The notes under the pieces: model-generated | Told to the model about the DNA's origin: nothing | What the model saw: only the letters and a program-made list of their open reading frames with translations | Database searches by the model: none | Source: Allium sativum | Taxonomy: Eukaryota; Streptophyta; Magnoliopsida; Asparagales; Amaryllidaceae | DNA: 64,000 nucleotides | Assembly (NCBI GenBank): GCA_030737875.1 | Contig: CM060912.1 | Location: forward strand, 209,883,231 to 209,947,230 | Direction of reading: 5' to 3' | Made by a program: the position numbers and the translations under genes | Shown here: positions 48,218 to 60,309 of the stretch, piece by piece | How positions within the stretch are numbered: the first letter of the stretch is position 1 | Layout of the letters: every line of letters starts with the position of its first letter

Positions 48218-48415
48218 ATGGCCACCTCCGACAAGACCCTCTCCCACGTTCTCTCTCCCCTCTGTAGAAACAACGGAGCCCCAAAACAAAAAAACAAAAA
48301 CCCAACCCACTTCAGAACCGACGTCGCTCCGCCACCCGGAGGACCACAAGGCCACCGCCGAAGACCAGGCACCTTCCCCTACCCTCCAACGTCGACCTCG
48401 CCCCCCCTTCAATAG
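48218..48415 (+). CDS. Small ORF in the GC-rich patch of LARD-2 3' LTR, unproven
   Basis: Second copy of the 40528-40731 ORF: same ATG context, same MATSDKTLSHVLSPLC start and PPPGGPQGHRRRPG tail, ending ...TSPPLQ because the C run is short. In this LTR the frame is also open upstream to about 47969 because a TAG present in the 5' LTR (TCCGTAGCG) is GGA-type here (TCCGGAGCG). No evidence of translation. Confidence 0.3.
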   Translation: MATSDKTLSHVLSPLCRNNGAPKQKNKNPTHFRTDVAPPPGGPQGHRRRPGTFPYPPTSTSPPLQ

Positions 48416-48536
48416 TACATCGCAGCACAACCCTACCATTTTTACTGTAAGTTTTGTTTTTGATTAATTTTATTTATCCTCTTTATGTTATTTATTTGAA
48501 GAGGTAAAGTTAGGATTTTTATCTAGATAAAGAACT

Positions 48537-48842
48537 GATTTTGATATATTGAACATCGAAGTAAAAATGTGATTTTGATATATTGAACATCGAAGTAAAA
48601 ATGTGATTTTTATATATTGAACATCGAAGTAAAAATGTGATTTTTATATATTGAACATCGAAGTAAAAATGTGATTTTGATATATTGAACATCGAAGTAA
48701 AAATGTGATTTTTATATATTGAACATCGAAGTAAAAATGTGATTTTTATATATTGAACATCGAAGTAAAAATGTGATTTTTATATATTGAACATCGAAGT
48801 AAAAATTCGATTTTTATATATTGAATAACGGAATAAAAAATC
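48537..48842 (+). repeat. 34-bp tandem repeat, 8 good units plus one degenerate
   Basis: Partner of 40853-41124, one unit longer. Confidence 0.95.
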
Positions 48843-50196
48843 GATTTTTAAATGTAGGAAGCGATTATAAAAATATGATTTTTATTTTAAAGACATCAGC
48901 AAATATAAAAATGTGTGATTTTTATATATGTAGTGGCTACGGGCAACGAAGATGACGAAGATGCGATAGCGATGAAGATTTCTATCAATGAAGTGCCGTG
49001 GAGCTAGGATAGCTATCTGTGAGAATTTCTCACCTTTCAATTTCTTTTCTAGTTATATTTATATACTAGGATGCAGACGGTGCTTAGTAGCACCCGACAC
49101 AATCGTCCACAGACCATGGACTTGTTTGTTTGGTTGCATAGATTAGTCAGATTATTTGATTTGAATTTGGTTGTTTGGTGAATTTGATTGATGTGTGAAT
49201 GGCGTGGGCCTTCACTAGACCGGGGATAAGGCTAGGCCTCGTCCCGTTTCTAGTATCGTGCCGTTATGCCGCCGAAATTTTCTAAAATAAGTTAGAAAAT
49301 AAAAATACCATTTTATTTAAAGAATGAACTGAATAGAAATTCATATGTTAAAATAAAATGTTTTATCGTTAAAAATATAATTTTTAACGTGAATATGAAT
49401 ATAGTGAATGTGAATAAATAAATATTCATTTACAAACCGGACGGTTTGTTTATGTACACCGATTTGACTGACATTGATTGGGACGGTAAATTTTACACAT
49501 CGCCCAACTGCACAACTAAAATCTGTGTTTGATTGTTTGAAACCCCACACGGGCGTTGGGATGAAATTAGAAGTTCACTCATCCTGATTGATTAAATATG
49601 TCGATCGATTGATTGACAGGCTGTTATAAGCGTTAGATATCTATATTTGATGCTTATACAGTGTAGTGCACTTTGGTTGATGGTTGATTATTTTTCAATG
49701 CTATTATATGTGTGTAATGTATGAAAATCCATATAATTAACATTATATGGTGGTTGATTGGGCCTCATTCCAATTTAGAAAATAAAGAATAATATAAAAT
49801 AAACGTTCATGTGTTGACAGTACTCATCCATTGAGATTGGTCATGTGTTGAACGAAATGTTTTGATAATAACAACTATTTTGAAAAAGAAATATTTGAAG
49901 TAGAATATTTGAAAATAGAAATATATGAAGCCGTGTTGATTAGATTGACGCCATTATGACGTGAATGATATTTATATCGATTTTATTCATTTTAAAATGA
50001 ATATTGAAAAGTGATTTCGAAATCGAATATTTTGAAATGAAATTTGAATCAAATTGAATAGAAAACGAATTCGAATCGGATTTGTTTTGAATATATAACG
50101 AATTTGATTTCAATGGAATATACAACGAATTGAATCGAATAGAAAACCAATTTGAATTGAATCGAATAGAAAACCAATTTGAATTGAATTGAATTA

Positions 50197-50466
50197 AAAA
50201 CGATTTCGAAATGAATTGAATTGAAAACGATTTCGAAATAAATTGAATTGAAAACGATTTCGAAATGAATCGAATTGAAAACGATTTCGAAATGAATCGA
50301 ATTGAAAACGATTTCGAAATGAATTGAATTGAAAACGATTTCGAAATGAATCGAATTGAAAACGATTTCGAAATGAATTGAATTGAAAACGATTTCGAAA
50401 TGAATCGAATTGAAATCGATTTCGAAATGAATTGAATTGAAAACGATTTCGAAATGAATTGAATTG
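50197..50466. repeat. 27-bp tandem repeat, 10 units
   Basis: Partner of 42479-42829, three units (81 bases) shorter. The minus-strand frame through it stays open. Confidence 0.95.
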
Positions 50467-53400
50467 AAAGCGAATTGAAATGAATTCAAATTGAATTGAA
50501 ATTTGAATTGAATAGAAATGAATTTTAAAACGAATTTATAAAGAAGAACTCAATTTTGATTTGAATTGAAAAGGAAGTTGAAATTGCATTTGAAACGAAT
50601 TTAAAACTATTTACATAATTCGTTTTAAATAGAAATCGACGAAATATATATTATATATATAATATAATGGCCTGAATAGAACGCGCCGCGCCGCGGCAAT
50701 TCGCGAATTTCGACCATTGATTTCAAACGGACATTACGGGAGATCCGACCGTCGGATTCTCCTAAAACCGGAACCGTTGGGTTCGTATCGAAAAGAGCTT
50801 TCTAACGAATGTGATAAATTAGAAATCTAACGGTTGGATTTGGAATTATGTCCAAATCAAATTTGAAAAAGGTCGCTATACGTGCAGTTCGATGGCCATT
50901 GGTGGAAATCGACTGTACGGGCCTTGATAAAATTATTAAAAATAGTAATAATTTGTGTAAAATCATAAGAAATGATTTAGAAAGTATTGGGATGAAAACC
51001 TCCATATTTGAAAAGATAAAAATAGATTTTTATCGAAATGAACTAGTTTTGAACTAGAACTATAATTCTATTTATTTTTAAATAAATAAATTGAATTTGA
51101 AAAAGGGTTTTAAAAATAACCAGAATTTCCAATAATTATATTGGAATGGATTTGAATCGAAATTGTCTTCGGAATATTTCGATATTGGATTTCGTGATGA
51201 TACAGATATTGTTATGGGAATTTGAAAGATATATATATATATATATCGTTATTTCCAATATGATATTTGTTGGTCGTAGAATTTGATATTGAATATAAGC
51301 CGATATATTTTCTATTCAGAGCCTTGTATTTAATATCAAATGTGATTTGGGTTTGTCGTGAATGGTGTCTTCACTAACACTGTTCTTGAACCCAGTTGAG
51401 AAAAGATTAAATCTTTTTATTTAGATTTAATGAAGTGTACCAATTAAATAATATTTAATTGAAATTGAATTGATATTGATTTTTGAGTTTATCGTGAACA
51501 GTGTTTTAAATAACTCTTGTTCTTTAACCCAATAATTAATGGAATGTGATTTTGGGTTTATCGTGAACCGTGTTTTTAAATGACACTGATTCTTTAACCC
51601 AGTCGAAGATTAAAACTAAGTGGAGTTTTAATGAATCTTTAATTAGATTGAAATGATCGAAAATGGAGTATCACCAGTTTTGCTCCAGGCGATAGTTAAA
51701 TCTTTAATTAGATTTGAACGTGAAATGGTAATTGAATTTACCGATAACACTGTGGTGTTAGATATGAAGTATTACCAGTTTTACTTCATGGGATGAATAG
51801 GTTGGGATTGGGGAATTAAAACAAATGATTACTTCGGTAAGGTTCGTTAATCCCGACTAGTTGAATCGAAATTCATAAGATGGTTAAAGAATAAATTCAA
51901 GAGATTTATCTTGGATAAAATTAATGGGAACCTTTCCCTATGAATGTGAAATTTAGAAACTAACTGTCGGTTAGCCAAGTAGAATGGTTTTCTGAATATT
52001 GATCTGATGTTGGTTTCGGCCTTCGGGGTTAATATTTGGGGAATTATTCTCTCGATTAATTTACGGTTAGTGACTGATGAATTGAAATGAGGCGTATGTT
52101 GTGTTTGTGTAACACTTATTTAAAATATACGCGAGTTATTCGGAAAGACCAGGTTTATCCCATTCTGAATAACTGATACGACGTTAAGTCAAAGATGAAG
52201 ACGATGGTCGAAGACCGGAGGTCTTCACGTCGTTTGGGTGATTACTGATGATCTTGATTGGGCTGTACACCCAAGAAGATGGAAACAGTTGGCGATCGTC
52301 CAGACGTACTTGGAGATCGATGGATATGCGGGGTACTAGGTGCCTCCGGTTTCGTTCAGACCCAGAACGGACTTGTAAATGGACTGTGTGTCTGACATTG
52401 GATTTTAGTCTGTGTGATTGATCTCTATTAAATATATATCTGTTTGGCGGCGAAGAATTTATTCTCTTTCTTAACGCCCTTCTCTGAGACGTATGAGCTC
52501 AGGGGTTATATATTGATGGATATCAATCGCATGGAGTGAATCGCCTGTGTGGCATGCTTAAGTGGCAAATGATCAAGGCTTCTGTTGAAAAGCAAAGTCT
52601 TGTGGTGATGATCAAAGCACGGCCTTTGTGGCTTAGCTTTGTGTAACGTTTACTTCGCGAGTTTCACACCCGGTATGAACCAAAAACGGGAGACGGACCT
52701 CAGGGAGGGCATGCGTTTCCTTCTAGCTAAAAAGTGGCGTCAGTGGTTTTACACGCCCTGACGAGTTTGACTTATGTGGTTGTTGCTGTTGCGAGGCGCC
52801 TCGGTTTGATCGGACGATCCGGGTCCGATGGAGTCATTCGTTGGCTCATTTACGCCCCCAAAGGGCGGGGAAACGTAGTGTTCAGGCATAATAATCCACA
52901 TCGGTGGACCGGCCCTGTCGCTCCATGGGGCAGTTGCGGCTGTTCCTGAGACAAGGGCTAGATTGTCTCGAATCGGTTGAGGACTATCTTTTGCCTCGGT
53001 TCATAGATGGAAATCCAATTTCCAAATACGTGACATTTGCGGTTTTATTTGTAAACCTATATATGGCGACATAGTGGCATGGGATGCTCATGTCGCCTAT
53101 GATTGATACTTATGATTTGAAGTTGTTTTATACACTATGCACTTATAATAGTGTCAAATGATTTTTTTTAAACGTATCAAGCATTCTTGGCTATTATAAG
53201 GTAAAAACCCTATCCCCCGGCTTGCGTTGCATTGTGTGATAGGACCTGGGTCTTATAATAGCTTCATTTTTCTTTATTTAGCATTGCGCTGTTTGTTTTA
53301 TGCACTGGTATTCTTGGGAGGAAACCCGTTCCGTGTTATACGGCGTGGTCCCTTGATTTACCTAACTTTAAAATAAAGATTAATAACTGTTTTAGTTCTC

Positions 53401-53781
53401 ACACCAGTCCCATGACTGACCTGGAGTTTATTGTTTTAACCTAAACTCTGGGTGCCCTTATTTTGACACGGGCAGCCAGTAGTTTTGGTTTTGCAGATTT
53501 ATATTCACAGGATCCTGGTTTACAGCTGGAATGATATCCGGAAAGCTTTCTATCCGTATATCTCTTCTAGTTGTGTATTGTATTATTTTCCGCTGCTATG
53601 TATTTAAATGTAATTTAAATCTCTGATATTTCTGTGTAATATTCATTTATACTCTGTATATTCTTGTATTCTGATGCATTGTTGTAATATACAATGAAAT
53701 GTTCTTCTGTATGTGTTCTGTTGTGGCTTGTTCTCGAACTATCCGCGCTTTCCTCACCGGGGGAAGTTACGGGTTTTTACA

Positions 53782-55132
53782 GTACCAGTGTCATCTTCAT
53801 CACTTGTTGTGGTTACACAAAAGTCTCCAACATCTGAATTAAGATCTGGATTTGCTTTGCTCTTTTTGCAGAAAGAAGGAAAATAATTGTAATTAAGTTG
53901 CTTTAGACAAACCTGCATGTCACCTCGTCAAACAGTTAAGGAATAATCCCGTCGCTAAGGAAAAGAGAAGCGACCAAATGTGTAGATGACACTTCATCAT
54001 TATACTACTGTTGTTACTGCTCAATCAAAGGAACTTTCTTGACATCAACCACTTTGTCCTTCAAACCCAAAAAAACAAAATGGAGTTAACAGAGAGAATT
54101 TTTTTCAACTAATTCGCTAGCAGTTGGGCATGTAAAAGTAGATAATTGCAAATACGGTTGCAGCATCATATCCATAGGAACCTAGAATGGCAAACCAAGA
54201 AGAAAACAAACAAATGATACCAATATGAAGATGTATCACAAAAGCCATGCACCATCAATAGAAATCTTTTGCAATAACAACTATTTAACAATAACACCCT
54301 ACTCCATTATACCTGGGATGCTGAGGTATATGAAATAACAATAAGAGTTAATAATAATGAAAATAAAAAGATAAACCAAATGATTGCAAGAAGACATCAG
54401 TTTAAGAATAATTAAGTACGTTATTAACCTTGTGTATTCATAAATACCCAATTATTGCATGCAAGCAGGGATCAGCAGCAAGAAACGCAGAATCACATGT
54501 TGATTTCTTGCCTCCCAATAAGACATATTTCTCAATATTATAGCTAGCGCTCAACTTGTAGGCACCTTGTAGTTTGTCAAATGAACAATAAAAGGGAAAA
54601 AATGGTTCTACTGAATAATAATGATAAATGAATTTTGTTTTATAGTGTTCTTTGCATAATCTTGTTTGAGTCTGAGTTTCGGTGTACTAGTTAGTGGGTG
54701 TTTATCAAATACCAAACTGGTTTAGAAACATATCAAAAATGGAATTTAGGCCATTGAAAATGAATCAAAAGTTTGTAATAAAACACTTGAAACTAGAAAC
54801 AAATTTTTGTTGCCAGGGGCTAAAAGATACTTCAGTCATCATCTATATGCATTAATCCATAAAGTCATGATGCTTTATGTTGTGTTTATAATGTATTTCA
54901 GCTTAAGTGGTAATGTATTTCAATTCAATATAAGCATCAAGCGACAATCCAATTCAAGGGAATGTCATAAAAAACATATATGAAAAGTTTCTAGAAAAAA
55001 AGAAAAAAAAACCTATTGGGAAACAATGGCTAAGTCACGTACTTCGTCGCCTTCTTGAAGACGATTCGACGATCTGGCCAAAGGTGTAAACCAGTTCATA
55101 CTTTCACTGCCGCCTCTAGGATAAAACAACCT
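53782..55132 (-). pseudogene. Gene X, body of an unidentified multi-exon gene cut by LARD-2
   Basis: Coding-like stretches on the minus strand: 55132-55043 (acceptor TTTTTCAG, reads RLFYPRGGSESMNWFTPLAR and on to a GAA|GTACGT donor); about 54565-54445 (reads AYKLSASYNIEKYVLLGGKK, then CDSAFLAADPCLHAIIG); about 54050-54017 (DKVVDVKKVPLIE, donor GTAACA); and the last exon from about 53863 (KANPDLNSDVGDFCVTTTSD, acidic tail) into the LARD-2 target site, continuing at 39503-39480 to TGA. The last two exons join in phase. Phases between the others are not all resolved, and exons may be missing. AAACCCTAATT near 55300 resembles a plant 5' leader. I do not recognise the family. The gene's 3' end is separated by 14.3 kb, so it is at least altered at its C-terminus. 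Confidence 0.5.
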
Positions 55133-55450
55133 CTGAAAAACAATAACTGATTTGCTTGCACAAAAAATCAGTGCAGATTTGCACTTTCGAAAATAAATAG
55201 TGCTCGAAAATTTCTGAAAGAAATTTTTTATGGAGGAGGCATAATGCGGCGTATGTTCTTATCTATAGCTGAAGAATATAAATAGAACGTGAATTAGGGT
55301 TTTACTGAGTAGTGGGAGAAAAATTCGGATCTGCTGAAATTACGGGACACAATTTTTTTACCGTTACAGAAAAATTATCGTACAGAAATATATTTTTTCC
55401 ATAAAAAAAATGGTTCAGAAAGCAATGTTTTATGGTCTAAAAATATAAGT
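55133..55450. other. Probable 5' leader or promoter side of gene X
   Basis: No frame of note. On the minus strand it contains AAACCCTAATTCACG and an AT-rich CTATTTATATTC, compatible with a transcription start region upstream of the first detectable exon. Not proven. Confidence 0.35.
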
Positions 55451-56137
55451 GTCTACACCACAAAGTCAAGGCCCAAGCCCAAGCCCGAACCGAACCGAGC
55501 CGGGCTAGGTCGAGTCGGTCGGTCGTGCGCGCGTGTGTGGTGGTCATGATGCATGGTCTCTCTCCTCACAACAAAGCACGTATTGAGAGCCCCAAGGCCC
55601 CAACACGACTTCTTAGAAACAAGTATAAATACTTGCCTCTTCCATATAGTTCCATGATGTGGGACTATTCACATGTAGGAGTCATTAATACACTTATTCC
55701 AACATTTTTAATAATTCACCTAATTTTAATAAAAATATTTCCAACAATCCCCCACTTGAATTTTTTAAAATATTTTCGAGCAATTTCTAAAAAAACATAA
55801 GATTGTGCATAAACAAAAGTGTCACCCGACTTGAACCTTTGCATAGTGAATAAGATTCAGTTTTTACTAGAGTGACACGTAGTCTTGAACACTATTCCTG
55901 ACACCAAACCACTTTTCTATAGTGCAATCAAATGAGCCCATGCATTTATGGCCATGCACGTCTATCCTAGTTTAGTGAACGCTCTAGAAGTTTTGCCCAA
56001 AACTCCATAGGAAACGGCCACATTTCTATATTTACAAAGGTGAGTCTATCAAGAGCACTCCTGAAGGTAGGTACTCCACGCCAAATAGAGTATAGATCTC
56101 ATTAAGAGTTTCTATTAACTCATCCTCTAATCACTTC
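55451..56137 (+). mobile_element. Copia-like LTR fragment, truncated by element B
   Basis: Starts near TGTCTACACCACAAAG, carries a TATA-like ACAAGTATAAATACTTGCC (55619-55640), and then CCAACAATCCCCCACTTGAA (55740-55760), wording common in a family of plant LTR elements. It stops at the start of element B. The continuation would lie beyond the window. Family assignment is tentative. Confidence 0.4.
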
Positions 56138-58782
56138 GGTAATGACCCTATTCTACACATCATAGGATCGTAGAGTATTTATTTCTTTCCCATGTGAAGT
56201 CGTACGGTCATGTAATTTTGGGAAACATCTATTAGAGTCATTTCCCATGTTCATGATTTTTGTCGATTTTTAAATGACCATTTTGCCCCTAGTTGGTACT
56301 GTTTTGGCCATAACTTTTGATTGGAAAGGATTTTTTACCTGAAACCACTTCCATTGGAATCGTTTGATGGTTTCCCTTTCCGTAGAGTGGTCATAATAGC
56401 CAAACGAACTTACCGTTTGGGAGATATGGCTGAAATAAGGTTTGGAAGGTGAAAAACTGCTTAACTGGGCCAAGTCGGGTGATTAGTGAGTAGGCCCATA
56501 ACCCATTTTGGGATTAGGGTTATGGGGAGGCTGAAATGAGATAGAGGATCATTCCATTTCAGTTTTCTAGCCTCCACTTATCACCAAGAAACCCTAAAAA
56601 TGGCCTCCAACCTCTAAATCACCTCCAAATCATCTTTTGGTCAAGGATTAAGCTTAGCAACCTCTAATCAAGGAAGATCTACACCAAAGCAACATTGGAG
56701 CTGCTGTTTAGCATTGAGATTCACATCAAATCAGAGATTCATTTCAGATCTTAGTTTATTTGTGGCTAAGGTGAGTGATTTGCATAGTTTTGCACTAATT
56801 ATGTCTAATTAGGGGTGATTAGTGTTAATTAGCGAATTTAAACATGATAAAATTCGGGAAAAATGTTCATAAATTCTTAAATGATGTTTTAGACCTCTGA
56901 TATGAATTTGGGTTAATTTGGTTAAGTTTTGTTAATACTATCATTTGTTTCACCTAAACATGCTTAAGGGGAAATATGGGATTTTGGGTATGTTTGATCC
57001 ATTTCTACCTATCATATTGATGTTTTGATGTTTGTGGTTGATTATACATGTTGCTATGACTGTAGGAAATGCTTTGTGATTGATTAGAATAGTTGGAATG
57101 GTCGAAAACGCCGTCGAGGGGCGTAAACAACTCGCTGGACAAGGTGCAGGGATTCGGATCGGATAGGGGATTGAGGGTCGATCAGATCGCCCTATGGGAT
57201 CGTGGGACACCACCACGAGTCAAGTCATCTCCTCCGAACCGAACCATCTGCGCAAGGCCAACGAGCACCAATCGTGAACTGCTACCCGATCCGATCCACT
57301 TGTGCTTCGTATGACGATCCGACTAGAGGAAAGCAACATCCACGATCCGATGCACTACGAGACGCCGATCCGAACCGGGGGAGCCACGAGCTGGAGGAGC
57401 GCGATCCGACCCGTATGGGGTATTCCGATCCGAACTGAGGAGAGGAGCACGATCCGAAGCAAAGAGAAAGAGGACCACGATGACGATACGAACCGTGGCA
57501 AGTTGGAGATCCGACCCGATCCAGTGAAGAAGGAGCATTCTGATCCGAACTGACCCAGTATTTGACAAATAACCCGAGATGCAAAGGTAGTCCAATATGG
57601 GAAGTTAGAGCTCAGGATCCAGTAGGGAACCAATGAGTTCACTTCATGGTTGGGCTTTGCTGCGGGACGTGTGCTAAGGAGTTGTCGATGTTCATAACTT
57701 CGATTCACCACTAAAAATGAAGGATGGCTACTTATCAGTGCAATAGGGTCATTATGACCTGAGGGGCAAGGTGATGGTAGCAAGACTACGTTATCAGTGC
57801 AGTAGGGTCATTATGACCTGAGGGGCAAGGTGATGCGTAGTAAGACTATGAGCCAGCGCAGATGGGGTGAATAACTCCATGGGGCAAGTGGACATAGCAG
57901 GGATCGGTAAGGCTATGAGCCAGTGCAGTGAGGTTCTTGTGACTCCATGGGGCAAAGTGGACATAGCAAAGGTGGCTACGTTATCAGGGCAGTGAAGCCA
58001 TTTATGACTTCATGGGGCAGAGTGATCGTAGCAAGGTATGTTGGGTGATCGAAGTGGTGAATATCGTATGCTTTACGCACTGAGTGAGAGATGTGAGGAT
58101 GGATGCTATGTTTGATTGTTTGCCATCACTATGACATGCACACCTTCCCCACCTCCGTATCTTTACACTGTTTGATATGGTACCTTAGAGTGTTGTACAG
58201 TATGTAGTGCTAACTCTTTGGTTGCAGGTCTAGGTTCAGGTATGTTTTAGTCTACCTGTTATTGTTCACTTTAGATGCTTATCGCTCATACCAGGCTTTA
58301 TGTCTGACCCAGAGTTTTATGTCTCCTCTTATTACTCTGGGCGCTCACACGAGCAGACTAGAGACAGGTTAGCTGGTGATGCGCGAGTAGCTGATTCGGA
58401 GGCGGGCAGGAGGCTTCCACGTATGATATATATATACACATTCTCCCTGTGTCGTTGGTGGTCGCTACTTGGGCATTAGTAGTGTACCTCCTTTATCTTG
58501 CTTTTGCTTTGAGACAGTTTGAAAAGTTGTAATAAGCTGTATTTTGGATTTCCGCTGCTATGATGTTTAGTTCTGGTTTTCAGCTTATGCACTGTCTCTC
58601 CTGTCTTATGTCAAGTATGTTATTATTATATTTTGTTCTATGCGCTATGAGACATTCTACAGGTTCTTTGTATGTTCACTTCCTTCTTCCTTTTCCTTCT
58701 GACGATCCGTTCCATGCTAACTGGACATGTGTACAGCGCACTTTTGGAGTAAATGTCGGTTGGTGCGGTGCGGGCCGTCACA
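56138..58782 (+). repeat. Element B 5' LTR
   Basis: 2645 bases ending GGGCCGTCACA. Contains a GATCCGAACC-rich patch (57100-57560), which generates spurious ORFs on both strands, and five degenerate ~62-bp tandem units (57738-58040). Confidence 0.93.
57738..58040 (+). repeat. Five degenerate 59-67 bp tandem units in element B LTR
   Basis: Units start near 57738, 57797, 57855, 57922 and 57986, each with CAGYGCAGT, a TGACTCCATGGGGCA-like core and GTGGACATAGCA or GTGATCGTAGCA. The element A LTRs have three units of the same repeat. Confidence 0.85.
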
Positions 58783-58784
58783 CT

Positions 58785-58796
58785 TGGTATCAGAGC
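58785..58796 (+). other. Element B primer-binding site
   Basis: TGGTATCAGAGC two bases after the 5' LTR end, initiator tRNA-Met type, followed by TCTAGGTTGCG as in element A. Confidence 0.95.
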
Positions 58797-58983
58797 TCTA
58801 GGTTGCGTAGTTAACCTAGGGAAAGACACTAGGAAGAGATAGTACGTATATAAGAGTGCGTATTTGTGATTACTTTGGTTTTCAAAAGCTATATATATAT
58901 ACTATTAGTAGTATAAAGATGAAGTCGCACTGCACCAGCACCACTATGGGGTCGTTAATCGTTTCCCTTTTTTCAGATTGACG

Positions 58984-60306
58984 ATGAGCCGAGACACGAG
59001 GGGTGCTGGAAGGGGGACCAACCCAGGGAATGTCACTGACATGAGGGCGATGTTTACTAATCTCATGAGAGACATGCTTAGAGAAGTGCAAGGGGCAGTT
59101 CCCAATCCCGGAGTTGGTGTTGGCCCAGTAGTGCAGGCGCCTAGGGTCGATTTCGCCAAGTTGTGCAAGGATTACACTAATCTTGGTGGAAAGCCGTTCC
59201 ACGGAACGGAATCGGCCATAGATGTTCAAGACTGGATGGATAGCTGTGACCGTATCTTCGATGACTTGGGTCTTGAGGATGCGATGAAGAGAAGGCTAGC
59301 GTCTCGTCGGCTGCAAGGGCGAGCGATGAATTGGTGGAATGCTATTAGGACAACTACTCCAGAAGATCAGGTTACGTGGGATCAGTTCAAGGCTCGCTTT
59401 AGCGAGAAGTTTATTCCAGCTGCCCAGAAGTCAGTGTTGTTTAAGAGGTTCTTGGAACTCAAGCAGAACGGAAGGGCTGTTTCTGATTATATTGCTGAGT
59501 TCGACACTTTGTCGAAGTATGGACTGTCTCTCATTGATACTCCTGAGAAGAAGAATGAGAAGTTCATTACCGGCTTGGATGGATACTTAGGGGAAAGGCT
59601 TATCAACCATATCGATGAGACTTTTGAATCGATTGTGGGGAAAGCTTTGAGATCAGAGATTCTTTACCCTAAGTCAAAGAGTGAGGCTGCATCTGCAGAA
59701 GGGCCAAAGCCGCAAGCAGGCAGTGGAGGCAAGAATAATTCTCAGAATAAGAGGAAGCAGGACAAATCCAAAGGTGGCCAGAAAAAGAGCAAGAAAGATG
59801 TTGAGTGCTTTAGCTGTGGAAAGAAAGGCCATTATGATAAAGAATGTCGAGCCAAGCCAGAAGAAAGGAAGTGCTACAACTGTGGTCAAGTGGGACATCA
59901 GAAGGATAAACGTCCGCAACCTCTTAAGGAGAAGCAGATTGTGAAAGCATATGTTATTGATGCTGTTCCTTCTTCGTCGAATGCCCCAACTGCGGCGGAG
60001 AAAGGAAAGAATGTTGTTATTCAAGGTATGCTTTCTATTTATGATATACCAGTTCGAGTTTTGTTTGATACTGGGGCTTCCCGTTCCTTCATATCTAGTG
60101 ACCTGGTAGATAGGTTGGGACTGGAACCCGAGATAGTCGATAGACCTTTGTTTGTGACGAACCCGATTGGTGGTTCGACTAGCCTTAGTATGATTTGCAG
60201 GAATTTGGTCTTATCGAGTCATGGATGTATGTTTGTTTGTGATTGCTTTGTTTTGGGCTTTACTGGGTATGGCATTATATTGGGAGTCGATTGGCTCCAA
60301 AGATAA
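58984..60306 (+). pseudogene. Element B gag and protease, ended by a premature stop
   Basis: The start is the ATG at 58984 (MSRDTRGAGRG), about 190 bases after the PBS; a TTG six bases earlier is not needed. The gag core spans about residues 55-230 (AKLCKDYT, MNWWNAIRTTTPEDQVTW, FIPAAQKSVLFKRFLELKQN, FITGLDGYLGERLINHIDE). A basic linker follows. Zinc knuckle 1 (CFSCGKKGHYDKEC, 59808-59849) is intact. Knuckle 2 (CYNCGQVGHQKDKR) has lost its last cysteine. The protease has DTGA at 60067-60078. TAA at 60304-60306 cuts the frame, where element A has a sense codon, so protease is separated from reverse transcriptase. Gag alone could still be translated. Confidence 0.93.
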
Positions 60307-60309
60307 GGG

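Larger units (their letters stand above)
39504..53781 (+). mobile_element. LARD-2: non-autonomous LTR element with ~6.6-kb LTRs and 1.03-kb body
   Basis: LTRs at 39504-46150 (6647 bases) and 47181-53781 (6601 bases) start TGTAACAACCCG and end GGGTTTTTACA. The body is only 46151-47180, with a PBS and a PPT but no gag or pol. The 5-bp flank GTACC is identical on both sides. LTRs are nearly identical apart from tandem-repeat copy changes, so the insertion is recent. The LTR makes up over 90% of the element, more extreme than the LARDs first described in cereals (LTRs near 4.5 kb with a body of several kb). Confidence 0.97.
47181..53781 (+). repeat. LARD-2 3' LTR
   Basis: Co-linear with 39504-46150. 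Main differences are array copy numbers (34-bp: 8 versus 7 good units; 27-bp: 10 versus 13 units), the shorter C run and scattered substitutions. Confidence 0.97.

Noticed and set aside
52734..52949. 71-codon ORF in LARD-2 3' LTR
   Set aside because: The same place in the 5' LTR (near 45105-45320) is shifted by one base in a C run (CGCCCCAAAG versus CGCCCCCAAAG), so the frame is not kept.
54110..54182. Extra gene X exon reading SYGYDAATVFAIIYFYMPNC
   Set aside because: Acceptor TTCTAG is good, but the phase does not fit the preceding candidate exon and the frame runs into a stop. Left out of the gene model.
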